The notes under the pieces are model-generated. The model worked only from the letters and a program-made list of their open reading frames with translations. It was not told where the DNA came from and did no database searches. From Scopulibacillus darangshiensis (GTDB lineage: Bacteria > Bacillota > Bacilli > Bacillales > Sporolactobacillaceae): a stretch of DNA of 64,000 bases. The DNA lies in contig NZ_SLXK01000004.1 in assembly GCF_004341035.1 (NCBI RefSeq), forward strand, positions 1-64,000, written 5' to 3'. The position numbers and the translations under genes are program-made. Positions 44,498-53,887 of this stretch are shown here, one piece after another (positions within the stretch are counted from its first letter, which is position 1; the number at the start of each line of letters is the position of its first letter).

Positions 44498-45973
44498 TTA
44501 AGTAGACTGGGTTTCTCCTTTTACATTGCTAGAAGCAGCTAGGTTTTTGGTCAATAGACTGACCAATAGCATAACGGCAATGTTTAAAATTAAGGCAATC
44601 ATGCCGATGCTCAAGTCTTTCATGACCTGCGGCAAAAATGGGAATAGGGATCCCATTGTTGTTCCTGTAAGATTAATGATGGCTACGAGGAGTACTCCGA
44701 CAATCATGCCCGCTGCTGCCCCGTATTTTGTAACAATGCCTTTCTTCATAAAGCTAAAGACAACAGGGGGGAGCAGTTGGGCAATAAAGTCATATGCCAG
44801 CAAAAGCAGCACGACAATTCCTTGTCCGCCGTTCAGGGTAAAATAAACACAAACAAGCGCAATAATAGGAATCAGGATCTTTGATAGATTTGAAATCTGT
44901 TTATCAGTAGTCTTAGGGAAAAGGACTTTATATACGTTTCTTGACAGCGAAGTAGAGGAATTGATTAATAGCATTGAGCCGGGCACCAAGGCCGTCAGCA
45001 ATCCGGCTGATCCGATTAGGCCAACAAACCAGGGGTCAAAAGTATTTTTTGACATTGTCAATAATGTGAGGTCTGGATTATCCAAATTCGGGACTTGTAA
45101 AATAGCTGCGGTTCCAACAAAAAATATGAACAAGATCATTAACGTATACAATGGGTTGATAATGGCGTTCTTCCTGATCGTTTTTGCGCTTTTTGCAGCA
45201 TAACTCGCCGCAAATATATGAGGCCAAGTGAAACTGCCTAATACCGTAACAATGACAGTGGAAATGAACCAGGACAGACTTAACCCTTTATCAGGAAGCA
45301 CAAGGAATCCCGGCTTTGCTTCTTGAACAGTTCTGAACATGTCGCCTATACCGCCATAGTAATGAATGGGGATATATATCCCGATAAATAGAACGATGCC
45401 GAATATCATGATATCCTTGATCACAGCAGTCCATGCCGAGCCGTGAATCCCGGAGATCATAACATAAATGGTTACAACAATGGCACCAATCCAAATGGCA
45501 AGTGTGGACGAGATGGCGCCATAGGATGCCACTGAAACAATAAGCCCCAGCCCCTTTAATTGAAGGACAATGTAAGGAATCATTGACACAACAGCAATAA
45601 CAGATGCAAGGACACCCAAATATGGGCTGTTAAACTTTTTGGAAAAAAAGTCAGATTGTGAAACTAATTTGTGTTCTTTTCCATATTTCCATACTGCAGG
45701 ATACAGCCAATACATGATGACATAATATAAACTCAAATAAGCGAGTATATATAAGGAAGGCCCGCCTTTATCGTATGCCCAGGAGCTGGCACCGAGGAAA
45801 GTAAAGGTGGTATAGGCTTCACCCGCCATTAATAGGAAGACGAAGACCGTACCAAAACTTCGCCCTCCAACCGCCCATTCCTCCAAGTCCATTTTTTTCC
45901 CCTTTTTCGATTGAATCCCTAAATAAAGTGCCAGCAACAGAAATCCGAGGATAATGTAAATCGCAGCGTTCAT
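44498..45973 (-). CDS. Sodium:solute symporter (SSS family), second copy; candidate malonate importer
   Basis: The 491-aa membrane protein is similar along its length to the copy at 26777: GGRSFGTVFVFLLMAGEAYTT, SSWAYDKGGPSLYI and GLLTALVPGSMLLIN. It overlaps a DUF3311 gene by 4 bp. With the M42 gene upstream it forms a leftward operon whose control region carries the same TTGTCGACAAT-type operator as the malonate decarboxylase operon. As no malonate transporter is encoded there, I infer that it may import malonate; this is a hypothesis. Confidence 0.83.
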   Translation of the reverse strand: MNAAIYIILGFLLLALYLGIQSKKGKKMDLEEWAVGGRSFGTVFVFLLMAGEAYTTFTFLGASSWAYDKGGPSLYILAYLSLYYVIMYWLYPAVWKYGKEHKLVSQSDFFSKKFNSPYLGVLASVIAVVSMIPYIVLQLKGLGLIVSVASYGAISSTLAIWIGAIVVTIYVMISGIHGSAWTAVIKDIMIFGIVLFIGIYIPIHYYGGIGDMFRTVQEAKPGFLVLPDKGLSLSWFISTVIVTVLGSFTWPHIFAASYAAKSAKTIRKNAIINPLYTLMILFIFFVGTAAILQVPNLDNPDLTLLTMSKNTFDPWFVGLIGSAGLLTALVPGSMLLINSSTSLSRNVYKVLFPKTTDKQISNLSKILIPIIALVCVYFTLNGGQGIVVLLLLAYDFIAQLLPPVVFSFMKKGIVTKYGAAAGMIVGVLLVAIINLTGTTMGSLFPFLPQVMKDLSIGMIALILNIAVMLLVSLLTKNLAASSNVKGETQST

Positions 45974-46173
45974 TTAGAGTTAACCTCCTTGTTGCGGGGA
46001 TCCAGTTTGTAAATAACGCCTATCACGACACTGGTAAGGATCACCCACAAAGCCATCCAAAACATGATAAATGGCATGCCTAACACCAAAGGTTCTACTT
46101 TATTTGCCAACGGCAGAAATCCCAACATGCCGATAAAGGGAATAAAACTAAGAAAATAGATAAGCTTCACCAT
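45970..46173 (-). CDS. DUF3311 small membrane protein, second copy
   Basis: The 67-aa protein has two hydrophobic segments and the family pattern NKVEPLVLGMPFIMFWMALW. It overlaps the downstream symporter by 4 bp, as in the first pair at 28255. TAGGAGGG lies before ATG 46173. It is presumably a partner subunit of the symporter. Confidence 0.85.
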   Translation of the reverse strand: MVKLIYFLSFIPFIGMLGFLPLANKVEPLVLGMPFIMFWMALWVILTSVVIGVIYKLDPRNKEVNSK

Positions 46174-46234
46174 TTGCCCTCCTAATGAAGATCGTTTTCC
46201 TTATTAATGTCCCGGATTGTATGCGCTCTCAATT

Positions 46235-47365
46235 TTAAATAAAATCCAAACTCTTATTCCCGTTGTCGCTAACAATCCCCTTTACAATTTTCAATACACC
46301 CTCGGCATCATTTAAATGGACGAGCTCAACAGGGGAATGTGAGTATCTCCTTGGTGTGGCTACGACGCCTAATGGCATGCCTTTGCCGGCCAAATTAAAA
46401 TTGGCGGCATCTGTCACATATGCATCACCATTTAATGTAAGATATTGAACAGGTACATCTGCGTTTTCTGATTGTTCTTCAATCATTTCCCTAACTTTAG
46501 GGTGAATATAGGTGAAGAATCCCTCACCGCGAACACCATCCGATATAGGACAGGCTGGGCCTTTGCCAAGATAAACAGGAAGGTTCTTCTCAGTATTAAT
46601 ATCAGGTGTGTCACCTGCAGGTATGGTATCCAAAACAATGGCATAATCCGGTTCAATCACGTTGCCGATCATTGATGCTCCCCGGAGGCCGACTTCTTCC
46701 TGAACAGTGACAACACCATATAACGTTCCGGAAAAATCCGAAGCTTTAACTTGATTGAACAATTCTAATAAAATAGCGCAATTGATTCTGTTATCTACGG
46801 ATTTGGTAGATATAAGATCTTTATCATGCATTTCCATAAAGTCACTTTGGAAAACAATCGCGTCGCCAATTTTGATTCCCATTTCTTCTGCTTGCATTTT
46901 GGTAAAGGCGCCAACGTCAATGTAACAATCCTGTGCGGACTTTACCTGCTTGCTTTCTTCTGAGGTTTGCAGATGCCCAGCCTTAATTCCAATAATTCCG
47001 GGTATTTTCTTGTTGGTTATCCACACTTTTCTGCCTTGCAGAAGCTGATCGGAAACGCCGCCTATCTTATCAAAAATGATATAGCCATCGGGAAGAATAT
47101 TTTTAACACAAAAACCAATTTCATCAGAATGCGCTGATACCATAATCTTAGGTCCGGGTGCGATCCCATGTTTGACGGCGATAATGTTGCCGCTGTGATC
47201 AACCTTAACCTCGTCTGAAATGGGAGACAGACTTTCTTTTAAATATTTCACAACTTCTTGTTCCGAACCGGAAACACCAACTAGGCTTACTAAATGTCTA
47301 AGTTGTTCCCTAATTCTTTCCTTTGCGGTACCGGCCTCTTTTGTTAATGTCTTTGAATGGCTCAT
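46235..47365 (-). CDS. M42-family aminopeptidase
   Basis: The 376-aa di-metal peptidase has M42 (glutamyl aminopeptidase/FrvX-like) motifs: VSAHSDEIGFCVKN, SVDNRINCAILLEL, VVTVQEEVGLRGA and ATPRRYSHSPVELVHL. I chose ATG 47365 (MSHSKTL), preceded by AAAGGAG; the longer frame to 47410 runs through the operator. It is first in a leftward operon with DUF3311 and the symporter. What a peptidase does in a unit sharing its operator with malonate decarboxylase is not obvious. Confidence 0.85.
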   Translation of the reverse strand: MSHSKTLTKEAGTAKERIREQLRHLVSLVGVSGSEQEVVKYLKESLSPISDEVKVDHSGNIIAVKHGIAPGPKIMVSAHSDEIGFCVKNILPDGYIIFDKIGGVSDQLLQGRKVWITNKKIPGIIGIKAGHLQTSEESKQVKSAQDCYIDVGAFTKMQAEEMGIKIGDAIVFQSDFMEMHDKDLISTKSVDNRINCAILLELFNQVKASDFSGTLYGVVTVQEEVGLRGASMIGNVIEPDYAIVLDTIPAGDTPDINTEKNLPVYLGKGPACPISDGVRGEGFFTYIHPKVREMIEEQSENADVPVQYLTLNGDAYVTDAANFNLAGKGMPLGVVATPRRYSHSPVELVHLNDAEGVLKIVKGIVSDNGNKSLDFI

Positions 47366-47398
47366 AATTCCAACTCCTTTAAATGATTGAATATTGTC

Positions 47399-47412
47399 AA
47401 CTGTCGACAATT
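47399..47412. promoter_or_regulatory. GntR operator before the M42/SSS operon
   Basis: AACTGTCGACAATT contains the palindromic core TGTCGACA, and a further TTGTC half site lies at 47395-47399. It is 34 bp upstream of the M42 start and matches the site before mdcH. Confidence 0.7.
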
Positions 47413-47495
47413 ACTATTTTCAATTATAATTAAATTAAATATAATTGCAATAACTAATTAAAATATTTTGTATCTTCGAAATACATCCTTTAAAA

Positions 47496-47525
47496 TTGAC
47501 ATGAGTTAATCATTATAAATATAAA
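47496..47525 (+). promoter_or_regulatory. Promoter of the GntR gene
   Basis: TTGACA (47496-47501), an 18-base spacer and TATAAA (47520-47525) form a good sigma-A promoter about 95 bp before ATG 47621. Confidence 0.6.
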
Positions 47526-47620
47526 GGTGATAGGGTTTATTTTCTTTATTGAAAAAGTTGAGTTATTATTTACAGTAAGAGGGTAACTTGGGCACATTCG
47601 TTTTATCAGGGGGCTTAAAA

Positions 47621-48271
47621 ATGACTCAAATAGATTTAAGTAACAATTCATTATCAAATCAGATTGCAGAACGAATTACGGAACAAATAATTAAGGGAGA
47701 ATTGAAACCAGGAGACAAGTTAGTTGAAAGCATGTATGCGGAGGAATTCGGTATTAGCAGAGCCCCAATCAGAGAAGCCTTTCTCTTGTTAACAATTGAG
47801 GGGCTGGTTGAAAAAATCCCCAGAAAAGGCACGGTAGTGAAAGGCTACACTGAACTTGAGATTTATGATTTATTAAAAATTCGCATGAACCTTGAGTCAT
47901 TAGCGGTCGAACGAATCACAGAGCAAGGTGCTGATTCAGCCATTATTAGTAAAATGGAGGATCTATTGAAGTTAATGCAGAATGAAAAGGGAACGAGTCA
48001 TTATGCACGCTTAAATCAATCGTTTCACCAATGTATTATTGAAATGAGTAAAAGCAAAGTCATTAAGGATATGTATGCAAGACTCGGACTCCCCCTTTTA
48101 TCAATACAGCATGTTTCCTTCTCAAGAGAAGGCAATATTGAAAAATCCATTAAAGAGCATTCACTATTGATCAATTACCTAAAGAATAATCAAATGACAA
48201 AGTTGTCAGAGCTATTATATAAACATAATAATGATGTTCTTATTGGCATTAAAGAGAAGTTACATAATTAG
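47621..48271 (+). CDS. FadR-subfamily GntR regulator of the malonate genes
   Basis: The 216-aa protein has the GntR winged helix (LKPGDKLVESMYAEEFGISR, then EGLVEKIPRKGTVVKG) and an FCD ligand domain (about residues 80-210). ATG 47621 is 7 bases after AGGGGG; an in-frame extension to 47588 has no ribosome site. It lies between two copies of a TTGTCGACAAT-type palindrome, one before each flanking operon, so it probably represses both, with malonate or a derivative as inducer. It replaces the LysR-type MdcR of Klebsiella. Confidence 0.87.
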   Translation: MTQIDLSNNSLSNQIAERITEQIIKGELKPGDKLVESMYAEEFGISRAPIREAFLLLTIEGLVEKIPRKGTVVKGYTELEIYDLLKIRMNLESLAVERITEQGADSAIISKMEDLLKLMQNEKGTSHYARLNQSFHQCIIEMSKSKVIKDMYARLGLPLLSIQHVSFSREGNIEKSIKEHSLLINYLKNNQMTKLSELLYKHNNDVLIGIKEKLHN

Positions 48272-48343
48272 CTGGTTCTATGATGTGTGTATAGAAAAAT
48301 GGCCGAAACTATTGAAATAGGAGGATAGTGAGGTTAATATTAA

Positions 48344-48355
48344 ATTGTCGACAAT
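48344..48355. promoter_or_regulatory. GntR operator before the mdc operon
   Basis: ATTGTCGACAAT is a perfect 12-bp palindrome 19 bp before the mdcH start, matching the site at 47399-47412. Confidence 0.75.
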
Positions 48356-48374
48356 CGACGAAGGGGTTAGATCC

Positions 48375-49310
48375 ATGAGTACCGCTTTTCTTTTTCCCGG
48401 GCAAGGTTCCCAGCAGCCAAATATGCTGCACAATTTGCCTGATCATACGGCAGTAAAAGAAACACTTGAGGAAGCATGTGATCTTCTGAGTGAAGATGTG
48501 CTCTTAATGGACACTGAAGAGAGGCTGCAGTCGACGATCACGGTTCAAATGTCTTTGCTAATTGCCGGTGTCGCGGCTGTAAGGGCTTTGAAGGCTGAGG
48601 GGGTCACGCCGGATTTGGTTGCCGGTCATTCTATAGGAGCATTTGGCGCCGCTGTTTGTGCTGGTGTGATGGATTTTAAAGAAGCATTATCTATTGTGAA
48701 GCTGCGCGGGGAACTCATGGAGAGGGCTTTTCCGAGCGGGTATGGCATGGGTGTCGTTCTTGGACTTAATGAAAGTCGGCTAGCTTCTATTATAGAAAAG
48801 TACTCAAGCTTGGAAGATCCAGTTTATCTGGCAAATATTAATTCACCGGATCAAATTGTTATCTCAGGAGCGATTTCAGGGATCGAGAAGGTCTTAAAGT
48901 CCGTGCATTCAAACGGTGCCCGAAAAGCGAAGATTTTGGATGTCAGTGTACCGTCGCATTGTAAATTGCTGAAGTCTGTATCGGAGGAGCTTTCGGCACG
49001 ACTAAGAGGGGTTAATAGTAAACAACCGGCTGTACCTTATGCTGGAAACCGAAATGCCCGTCCCTTGCGTGACAAGACGGAAATTATAAAAGATTTGACT
49101 TTGAGTATTTCACATCCTGTCCGGTGGCATGATGCAACATCAGTCCTTTATGAATTAGGGGCGCGATTGTTTATTGAGATGCCATCTGGGCATGTGTTAT
49201 CAGACTTGGCAAAAAGCGCGTTTCCGTATGCCCGCACGTTTGCCCTTTCAGAAGGAAGTATCACATCCGCAGTCATTTTATATGATCGAGAAAAAGGAAC
49301 GAATGGGTAA
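48375..49310 (+). CDS. mdcH: Malonate decarboxylase epsilon subunit (malonyl transferase)
   Basis: The 311-aa acyltransferase has FLFPGQGSQQP, the nucleophile Ser in VAGHSIGAFGAAV and the catalytic His in VPSHCKLL. It primes the acyl carrier subunit by moving malonyl from malonyl-CoA. ATG 48375 is 8 bases after AAGGGG. A TTG at 48345 in the same frame lies inside the operator and is rejected. Here mdcH comes first, unlike the Klebsiella order, where it is near the end. Confidence 0.9.
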   Translation: MSTAFLFPGQGSQQPNMLHNLPDHTAVKETLEEACDLLSEDVLLMDTEERLQSTITVQMSLLIAGVAAVRALKAEGVTPDLVAGHSIGAFGAAVCAGVMDFKEALSIVKLRGELMERAFPSGYGMGVVLGLNESRLASIIEKYSSLEDPVYLANINSPDQIVISGAISGIEKVLKSVHSNGARKAKILDVSVPSHCKLLKSVSEELSARLRGVNSKQPAVPYAGNRNARPLRDKTEIIKDLTLSISHPVRWHDATSVLYELGARLFIEMPSGHVLSDLAKSAFPYARTFALSEGSITSAVILYDREKGTNG

Positions 49311-49348
49311 AATGTTGAACCCTACACTTAATGAAAGGGGAAAATACT

Positions 49349-51010
49349 ATGAGTCAATCGAACACATGCGGAAGCGCAACGCGTTCATGGACAACGCGCC
49401 GCGATGCAAAGCAGAAGCGTTTGCAAAAGGTAAAGGGATTAGCTGATGGGTGCATTATACCGACCGAAAAATGTGTTGAAGCACTTGAGAAGTTGATTTC
49501 ACCTGGTGATCGGGTGGTGCTGGAAGGTGATAATCAGAAGCAGGCTTCCTTTCTTTCTACATCACTTACCCAGGTGGATCCAAATAAAATCAATATGTTG
49601 CATATGATTATGTCAAGTATTTCGCGTCCGGAACATCTAAGTATTTTTGAACAAGGCATAGCGGAAAAAATCGACTTTTCCTACGCAGGGCCCCAAAGCC
49701 TTCGCATCGCGCAAATGATTGAGGATGGAACGTTGAAGATGGGTGGCATTCATACTTATCTTGAGCTGTTTGGCCGGCTGTTCGTTGATTTAATCCCCAA
49801 TGTAGCCTTAGTTGCTGCCGATAAGGCGGACACGGAGGGGAATTTATATACAGGACCTAATACAGAAGAAACACCGGCCATTGTTGAAGCGACAGCTTTC
49901 CGGGACGGCATTGTCATCGTTCAAGTAAATGAGTTAGTGGATGACTTGCCGCGGATTGATATTCCTGGATCTTGGGTCGATTTTGTCATAGAAGCGGACA
50001 AACCCTACCAATTGGAAGCTTTATTCACCCGTGACCCCCGGCACATTACAGAAATTCAGATTTTGATGGCGATGATGGCAATCCGGGGTGTTTACGAGAA
50101 GCATCACGTGCAGTCTCTGAACCATGGTATCGGATTTAACACCGCCGCGATTGAATTATTGCTCCCCACCTATGGTGAATCGCTCGGATTAAAGGGTGAC
50201 ATTTGCAAGCACTGGACGCTCAACCCTCATCCGACACTGATTCCCGCGATTGAAAGCGGCTGGATAGACAGTGTTCATTGCTTCGGGGGTGAAGTAGGGA
50301 TGGAGAAATATGTTGCGGCACGTCCCGATGTCTTCTTTACGGGCCGGGATGGCAGCCTTCGATCTAACCGGGCGATGTCACAAGTTGCAGGTCAATATGC
50401 GGTCGATCTCTTTATCGGATCAACACTGCAAATGGATAGTAACGGCAATTCCTCAACAGTGACTTCCGGCCGGCTGTCTGGTTTCGGAGGGGCGCCGAAT
50501 ATGGGGCATGATCCCCGCGGCCGCCGTCATTCGACGCCTGCATGGCTTGATATGATTACGGAAGACGATCCGCTCGCCCGAGGAAAAAAGCTGGTGGTGC
50601 AGATGGTTGAGACATACCAAGCCGGAAATGTGCCTGTATTTGTCGAATCTCTTGATGCTATTAAAGTTGGTAAAGAAGCGGAACTATCCACCGCTCCTGT
50701 CATGATATATGGCGATGACGTCACACATATCATAACGGAAGAAGGTGTGGCCTATCTTTATAAAGCGCAAAGCTTAGAAGAACGCCGTCAGGCAATCGCC
50801 GCCGTCGCTGGAGTCACACCAATTGGCTTAAAGAGCAGTCCTAAACAAACAGAAACTTTGCGCCGAAAAGGGCTTGTCGCCCTCCCTCAAGATCTCAGTA
50901 TCCGACGGACAGACGCCAAACGATCACTTCTGGCCGCAAAAAGTGTTGAAGATCTCGTTGATTGGTCAGGTGGTTTATATAACCCCCCGGCTAAGTTCAG
51001 AAGCTGGTAA
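49349..51010 (+). CDS. mdcA: Malonate decarboxylase alpha subunit (acetyl-S-ACP:malonate ACP transferase)
   Basis: The 553-aa protein matches MdcA: GDRVVLEGDNQKQASFL, a citrate-lyase-alpha/CoA-transferase-like core, HCFGGEVGMEKYVAARPDVF and FGGAPNMGHDPRGRRHST. It swaps acetyl for malonate on the carrier subunit, making malonyl-S-ACP and free acetate. ATG 49349 lies 8 bases after AAAGGGG. Confidence 0.94.
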   Translation: MSQSNTCGSATRSWTTRRDAKQKRLQKVKGLADGCIIPTEKCVEALEKLISPGDRVVLEGDNQKQASFLSTSLTQVDPNKINMLHMIMSSISRPEHLSIFEQGIAEKIDFSYAGPQSLRIAQMIEDGTLKMGGIHTYLELFGRLFVDLIPNVALVAADKADTEGNLYTGPNTEETPAIVEATAFRDGIVIVQVNELVDDLPRIDIPGSWVDFVIEADKPYQLEALFTRDPRHITEIQILMAMMAIRGVYEKHHVQSLNHGIGFNTAAIELLLPTYGESLGLKGDICKHWTLNPHPTLIPAIESGWIDSVHCFGGEVGMEKYVAARPDVFFTGRDGSLRSNRAMSQVAGQYAVDLFIGSTLQMDSNGNSSTVTSGRLSGFGGAPNMGHDPRGRRHSTPAWLDMITEDDPLARGKKLVVQMVETYQAGNVPVFVESLDAIKVGKEAELSTAPVMIYGDDVTHIITEEGVAYLYKAQSLEERRQAIAAVAGVTPIGLKSSPKQTETLRRKGLVALPQDLSIRRTDAKRSLLAAKSVEDLVDWSGGLYNPPAKFRSW

Positions 51011-51012
51011 TT

Positions 51013-51858
51013 ATGAAGGTCATCAATGATCAAAGAACAAACGAGGCAGCTCTAAGTGAATATTTCGCTGAAAAGGCAGTTAAAGCTCTAATTGAAGAAG
51101 CCGAACTGACACCTAAGCCCGGTCTTGTTGATCAAAATAACTCCGGATCTCATCATGATCTGAATATCGATTTGATGATTCGTTCTGCGAAGTCACTGCA
51201 CGACACGTTTGCCGAAATAGGCCGCATATCGTTTAAAAGAGTGCCCGACCAATCGCTTCGCGAGGATATAGCAGCTATTGGACGTCATGGTGAGAACGTT
51301 ATGTTTCAAGCCACGGGCGGAACGAATACGCATAAGGGCGCAATCTGGGCAATGGGACTGCTGACCTCAAGCGCCGCTATTCATCCATTAGGGACAACGC
51401 CGGAAAGAATCGCTGTTACAGCTGGTAAGATTGCCCGGTTTGCCGACCGGTTCGCACCGAAAAAAGCAACACATGGCACGGTCATTCAACAGCGTTTTGG
51501 TGCCCCTGGAGCAAGGGGGGAAGCGGAGCTTGGTTTCCCGCATGTGGTTGGGGCAGCTTTGCCAGCTTTATATGATGCAAGGAACAAAGGCATTCCTGAA
51601 CCACTGGCGCGGATCGACACGCTTATTACTATCATTAGCCGACTTGATGATACATGTCTCTTGCATCGCGGCGGAATGGACGCCTTAAAGGCAGCAAAAG
51701 AAGGCGCAAAAACAATTCTTGATAAAGGCGGCTCATCGACTCAGGCCGGTTGGCGTTCCCTTCAGCAATTAGATGCCGTTTTAATTGAGCACAATGCTTC
51801 ACCGGGAGGGAGTGCTGACCTCCTTGCTGCTGCATTATTTCTCGATAGTTTGCCATAA
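51013..51858 (+). CDS. mdcB: Triphosphoribosyl-dephospho-CoA synthase
   Basis: The 281-aa protein belongs to the CitG/MdcB family: LTPKPGLVDQNNSGSHHDLN, MFQATGGTNTHKGAIWAMG and DDTCLLHRGGMDAL. It makes the precursor of the prosthetic group from ATP and dephospho-CoA. Its start is 2 bases after the mdcA stop, so translation is coupled. Confidence 0.93.
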   Translation: MKVINDQRTNEAALSEYFAEKAVKALIEEAELTPKPGLVDQNNSGSHHDLNIDLMIRSAKSLHDTFAEIGRISFKRVPDQSLREDIAAIGRHGENVMFQATGGTNTHKGAIWAMGLLTSSAAIHPLGTTPERIAVTAGKIARFADRFAPKKATHGTVIQQRFGAPGARGEAELGFPHVVGAALPALYDARNKGIPEPLARIDTLITIISRLDDTCLLHRGGMDALKAAKEGAKTILDKGGSSTQAGWRSLQQLDAVLIEHNASPGGSADLLAAALFLDSLP

Positions 51859-51888
51859 GCATTTTAAAATGTGATGGAGGGATCGGAA

Positions 51889-52200
51889 TTGGAAACATTA
51901 CACTATGAATATCAAGGAAACAAACCGCTTGAAAGAAGAGCCCATGTCGGTGTGGTGGCTTCGGGTGATCTGGAAATTTTGTTTGAACCGAGTGACGACT
52001 TGAGTACAAAAGTAAAGATAAGAACCGGAAGTGAAGGTTTTGCGGAAATATGGAAAAAAGTATTAGACCGCTTTTTCGCGATGAATGATGTCGCAGCCAG
52101 GATCGAGATTAATGACTTTGGCGCCACGCCCGGCGTTGTATCGATGCGGCTTGCACAGGCGTTGGAGGTGAGTCGGGATCATGAAAATAACGAAAAATAG
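51889..52200 (+). CDS. mdcC: Malonate decarboxylase acyl carrier (delta) subunit
   Basis: The 103-aa carrier protein has the modification-site region HVGVVASGDLEILFEP, where the Ser should carry phosphoribosyl-dephospho-CoA. I chose TTG 51889 (METLHYEYQ), 7 bases after GGAGGG; a GTG at 51871 would overlap that site. It overlaps mdcDE by 20 bp. Confidence 0.92.
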   Translation: METLHYEYQGNKPLERRAHVGVVASGDLEILFEPSDDLSTKVKIRTGSEGFAEIWKKVLDRFFAMNDVAARIEINDFGATPGVVSMRLAQALEVSRDHENNEK

Positions 52201-53887
52201 TTTTATAGAACTTAACGGTCGTGAACGGGCTTACGCAGTGTTAGATAAAGGAACATTCAGGGAGCTATTAGGCCCCTTTGACCGGATGAAATCTCCTCAT
52301 TTGGAGCCGCAAGGGATTGTCCCGGAAAATGACGATGGCATCATTGTTGCGCGCGGCACAATTGACGGAGAATCCGCTGTTGTAATCTCTATAGAGGGTT
52401 GTTTTCAAGGCGGAGGCATAGGGGAAGTGTCCGGTGCCAAAATTGCCGGGGCATTTGAACTTGCACTTCGGGATAACGAAAATGGGACAAAAACAAGACC
52501 CGTTTTATTGTTTAATACTGGGGGCGTCCGTCTGCAGGAAGCTAACTACGGCTTGCTTTCCATCGCTGAAATTTGCGCGGCGGTTGTCGCACTCCGCCAA
52601 TATGTTCCAGTTGTCGGCGTCATACCCGGTATGATCGGCTCTTTCGGAGGTATGTCAATTACCGCCGGGCTGTTCAGCACACTTATTATTACCCGGGAAG
52701 GCCGCTTAGGGCTAAACGGCCCTGAAGTGATTGAACAAGAAGCCGGTGTGGAGGAATTTGACTCAAGGGATCGCAAGCTTATATACCAGACCATTGGCGG
52801 GACGCAGCGTCATGCTGCTGGGTTTGTTGATGTCCTAGCAGAAGATGAAAGTGATGAGATAACTCAGGCTGTCCAAGCCGCTTTTGAAAGAGGGTTGCAA
52901 GCTGCACCGCGCAGTTCACAAGTTAACCGTTATCTTAAACTTTTAAAAGCAGTCAACCCATCCAAGCCATTTGGTCCCGAAGATTTAAGGGCATTATGGA
53001 AAAAGGCAGAGGGGTCTAATGCGGAAATCGATGCCCATCAGTCAACATCAGCCACATCGACAGAAGCGAATCATACATCTAAAAACAGGGGGCGAAAATG
53101 GTTTGAAGCCTTAACTGGCATTGCGAACCCAACAAAAAGTGATGTGCCATCTGTTCTTTCAGCGGATGGCACCTTGGGCAATGAACGGGTCCGCTATATT
53201 GCAGTCGTTCCAAATCCCAAGAACCGATTTCCACGGGCCCGTGGCGGCGAAGTAGGGTTAGAGGAAGGTTGGTCGATCGCAAAATTCGTCAGAGATGCCA
53301 TTGAAGAAGACCATGACGGCAGTCGCCGCGCCATCGTTGCTATTGTTGATACGCCAAGCCAAGCATACGGTTATAAGGAAGAATTATTAGGCATCCATCA
53401 GTCTTGTGCAGGGGCAGCGGATGCTTATGCCGCCGCGCGATTAGCTGGCCACCCGGTTATTGCATTGATTGTTGGCAACGCCATCTCAGGCGCCTTTCTG
53501 TCGCACGGTCTGCAGTCAAACCGTATCCTCGCGCTTAATGATGAAGGTGTCAACGTTCAAGCGATGTCTAAGGAATCCGCAGCGAGAGTCACACGCCGAA
53601 CGATTGATGAACTTGAAGAGGCCACAAAGAAGGTACCGGCAATGGCCTATGATATCCGTTCGTTTGCGACGTTAGGTGCATTGCATGAGCTCATTGATGG
53701 GGTGAATGCTGATGATCCGCGGGAAAAGGACATCAAGGTGATTGTTGATAAACTATTAGGTGCTATTGCCGACACCCGTTCCGGATCGAACGATTTGCAA
53801 AATCGCTTGACCTCCTATGAAGCGTGCCATGGCGGACGCCTGGCATCGATTGACGTCCGGGAGAAGTTAAAAGACCAATGGAATTAA
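52181..53887 (+). CDS. mdcDE: Malonate decarboxylase beta-gamma fusion
   Basis: The 568-aa protein joins the two carboxyltransferase-like subunits that are usually separate. Residues about 1-270 match MdcD (beta: PVVGVIPGMIGSFGGMSITA, LNGPEVIEQEAG); a Ser/Thr-rich linker (about 280-305) leads to MdcE (gamma: RARGGEVGLEEGWS, GNAISGAFLSHGLQSNR). It decarboxylates malonyl-S-ACP without biotin. GAGGTGAG precedes ATG 52181. Confidence 0.92.
   Translation: MKITKNSFIELNGRERAYAVLDKGTFRELLGPFDRMKSPHLEPQGIVPENDDGIIVARGTIDGESAVVISIEGCFQGGGIGEVSGAKIAGAFELALRDNENGTKTRPVLLFNTGGVRLQEANYGLLSIAEICAAVVALRQYVPVVGVIPGMIGSFGGMSITAGLFSTLIITREGRLGLNGPEVIEQEAGVEEFDSRDRKLIYQTIGGTQRHAAGFVDVLAEDESDEITQAVQAAFERGLQAAPRSSQVNRYLKLLKAVNPSKPFGPEDLRALWKKAEGSNAEIDAHQSTSATSTEANHTSKNRGRKWFEALTGIANPTKSDVPSVLSADGTLGNERVRYIAVVPNPKNRFPRARGGEVGLEEGWSIAKFVRDAIEEDHDGSRRAIVAIVDTPSQAYGYKEELLGIHQSCAGAADAYAAARLAGHPVIALIVGNAISGAFLSHGLQSNRILALNDEGVNVQAMSKESAARVTRRTIDELEEATKKVPAMAYDIRSFATLGALHELIDGVNADDPREKDIKVIVDKLLGAIADTRSGSNDLQNRLTSYEACHGGRLASIDVREKLKDQWN

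Noticed and set aside
48345-48374. Upstream TTG start for mdcH
   Set aside because: It falls inside the operator palindrome and lacks a ribosome site; ATG 48375 has AAGGGG at good spacing.
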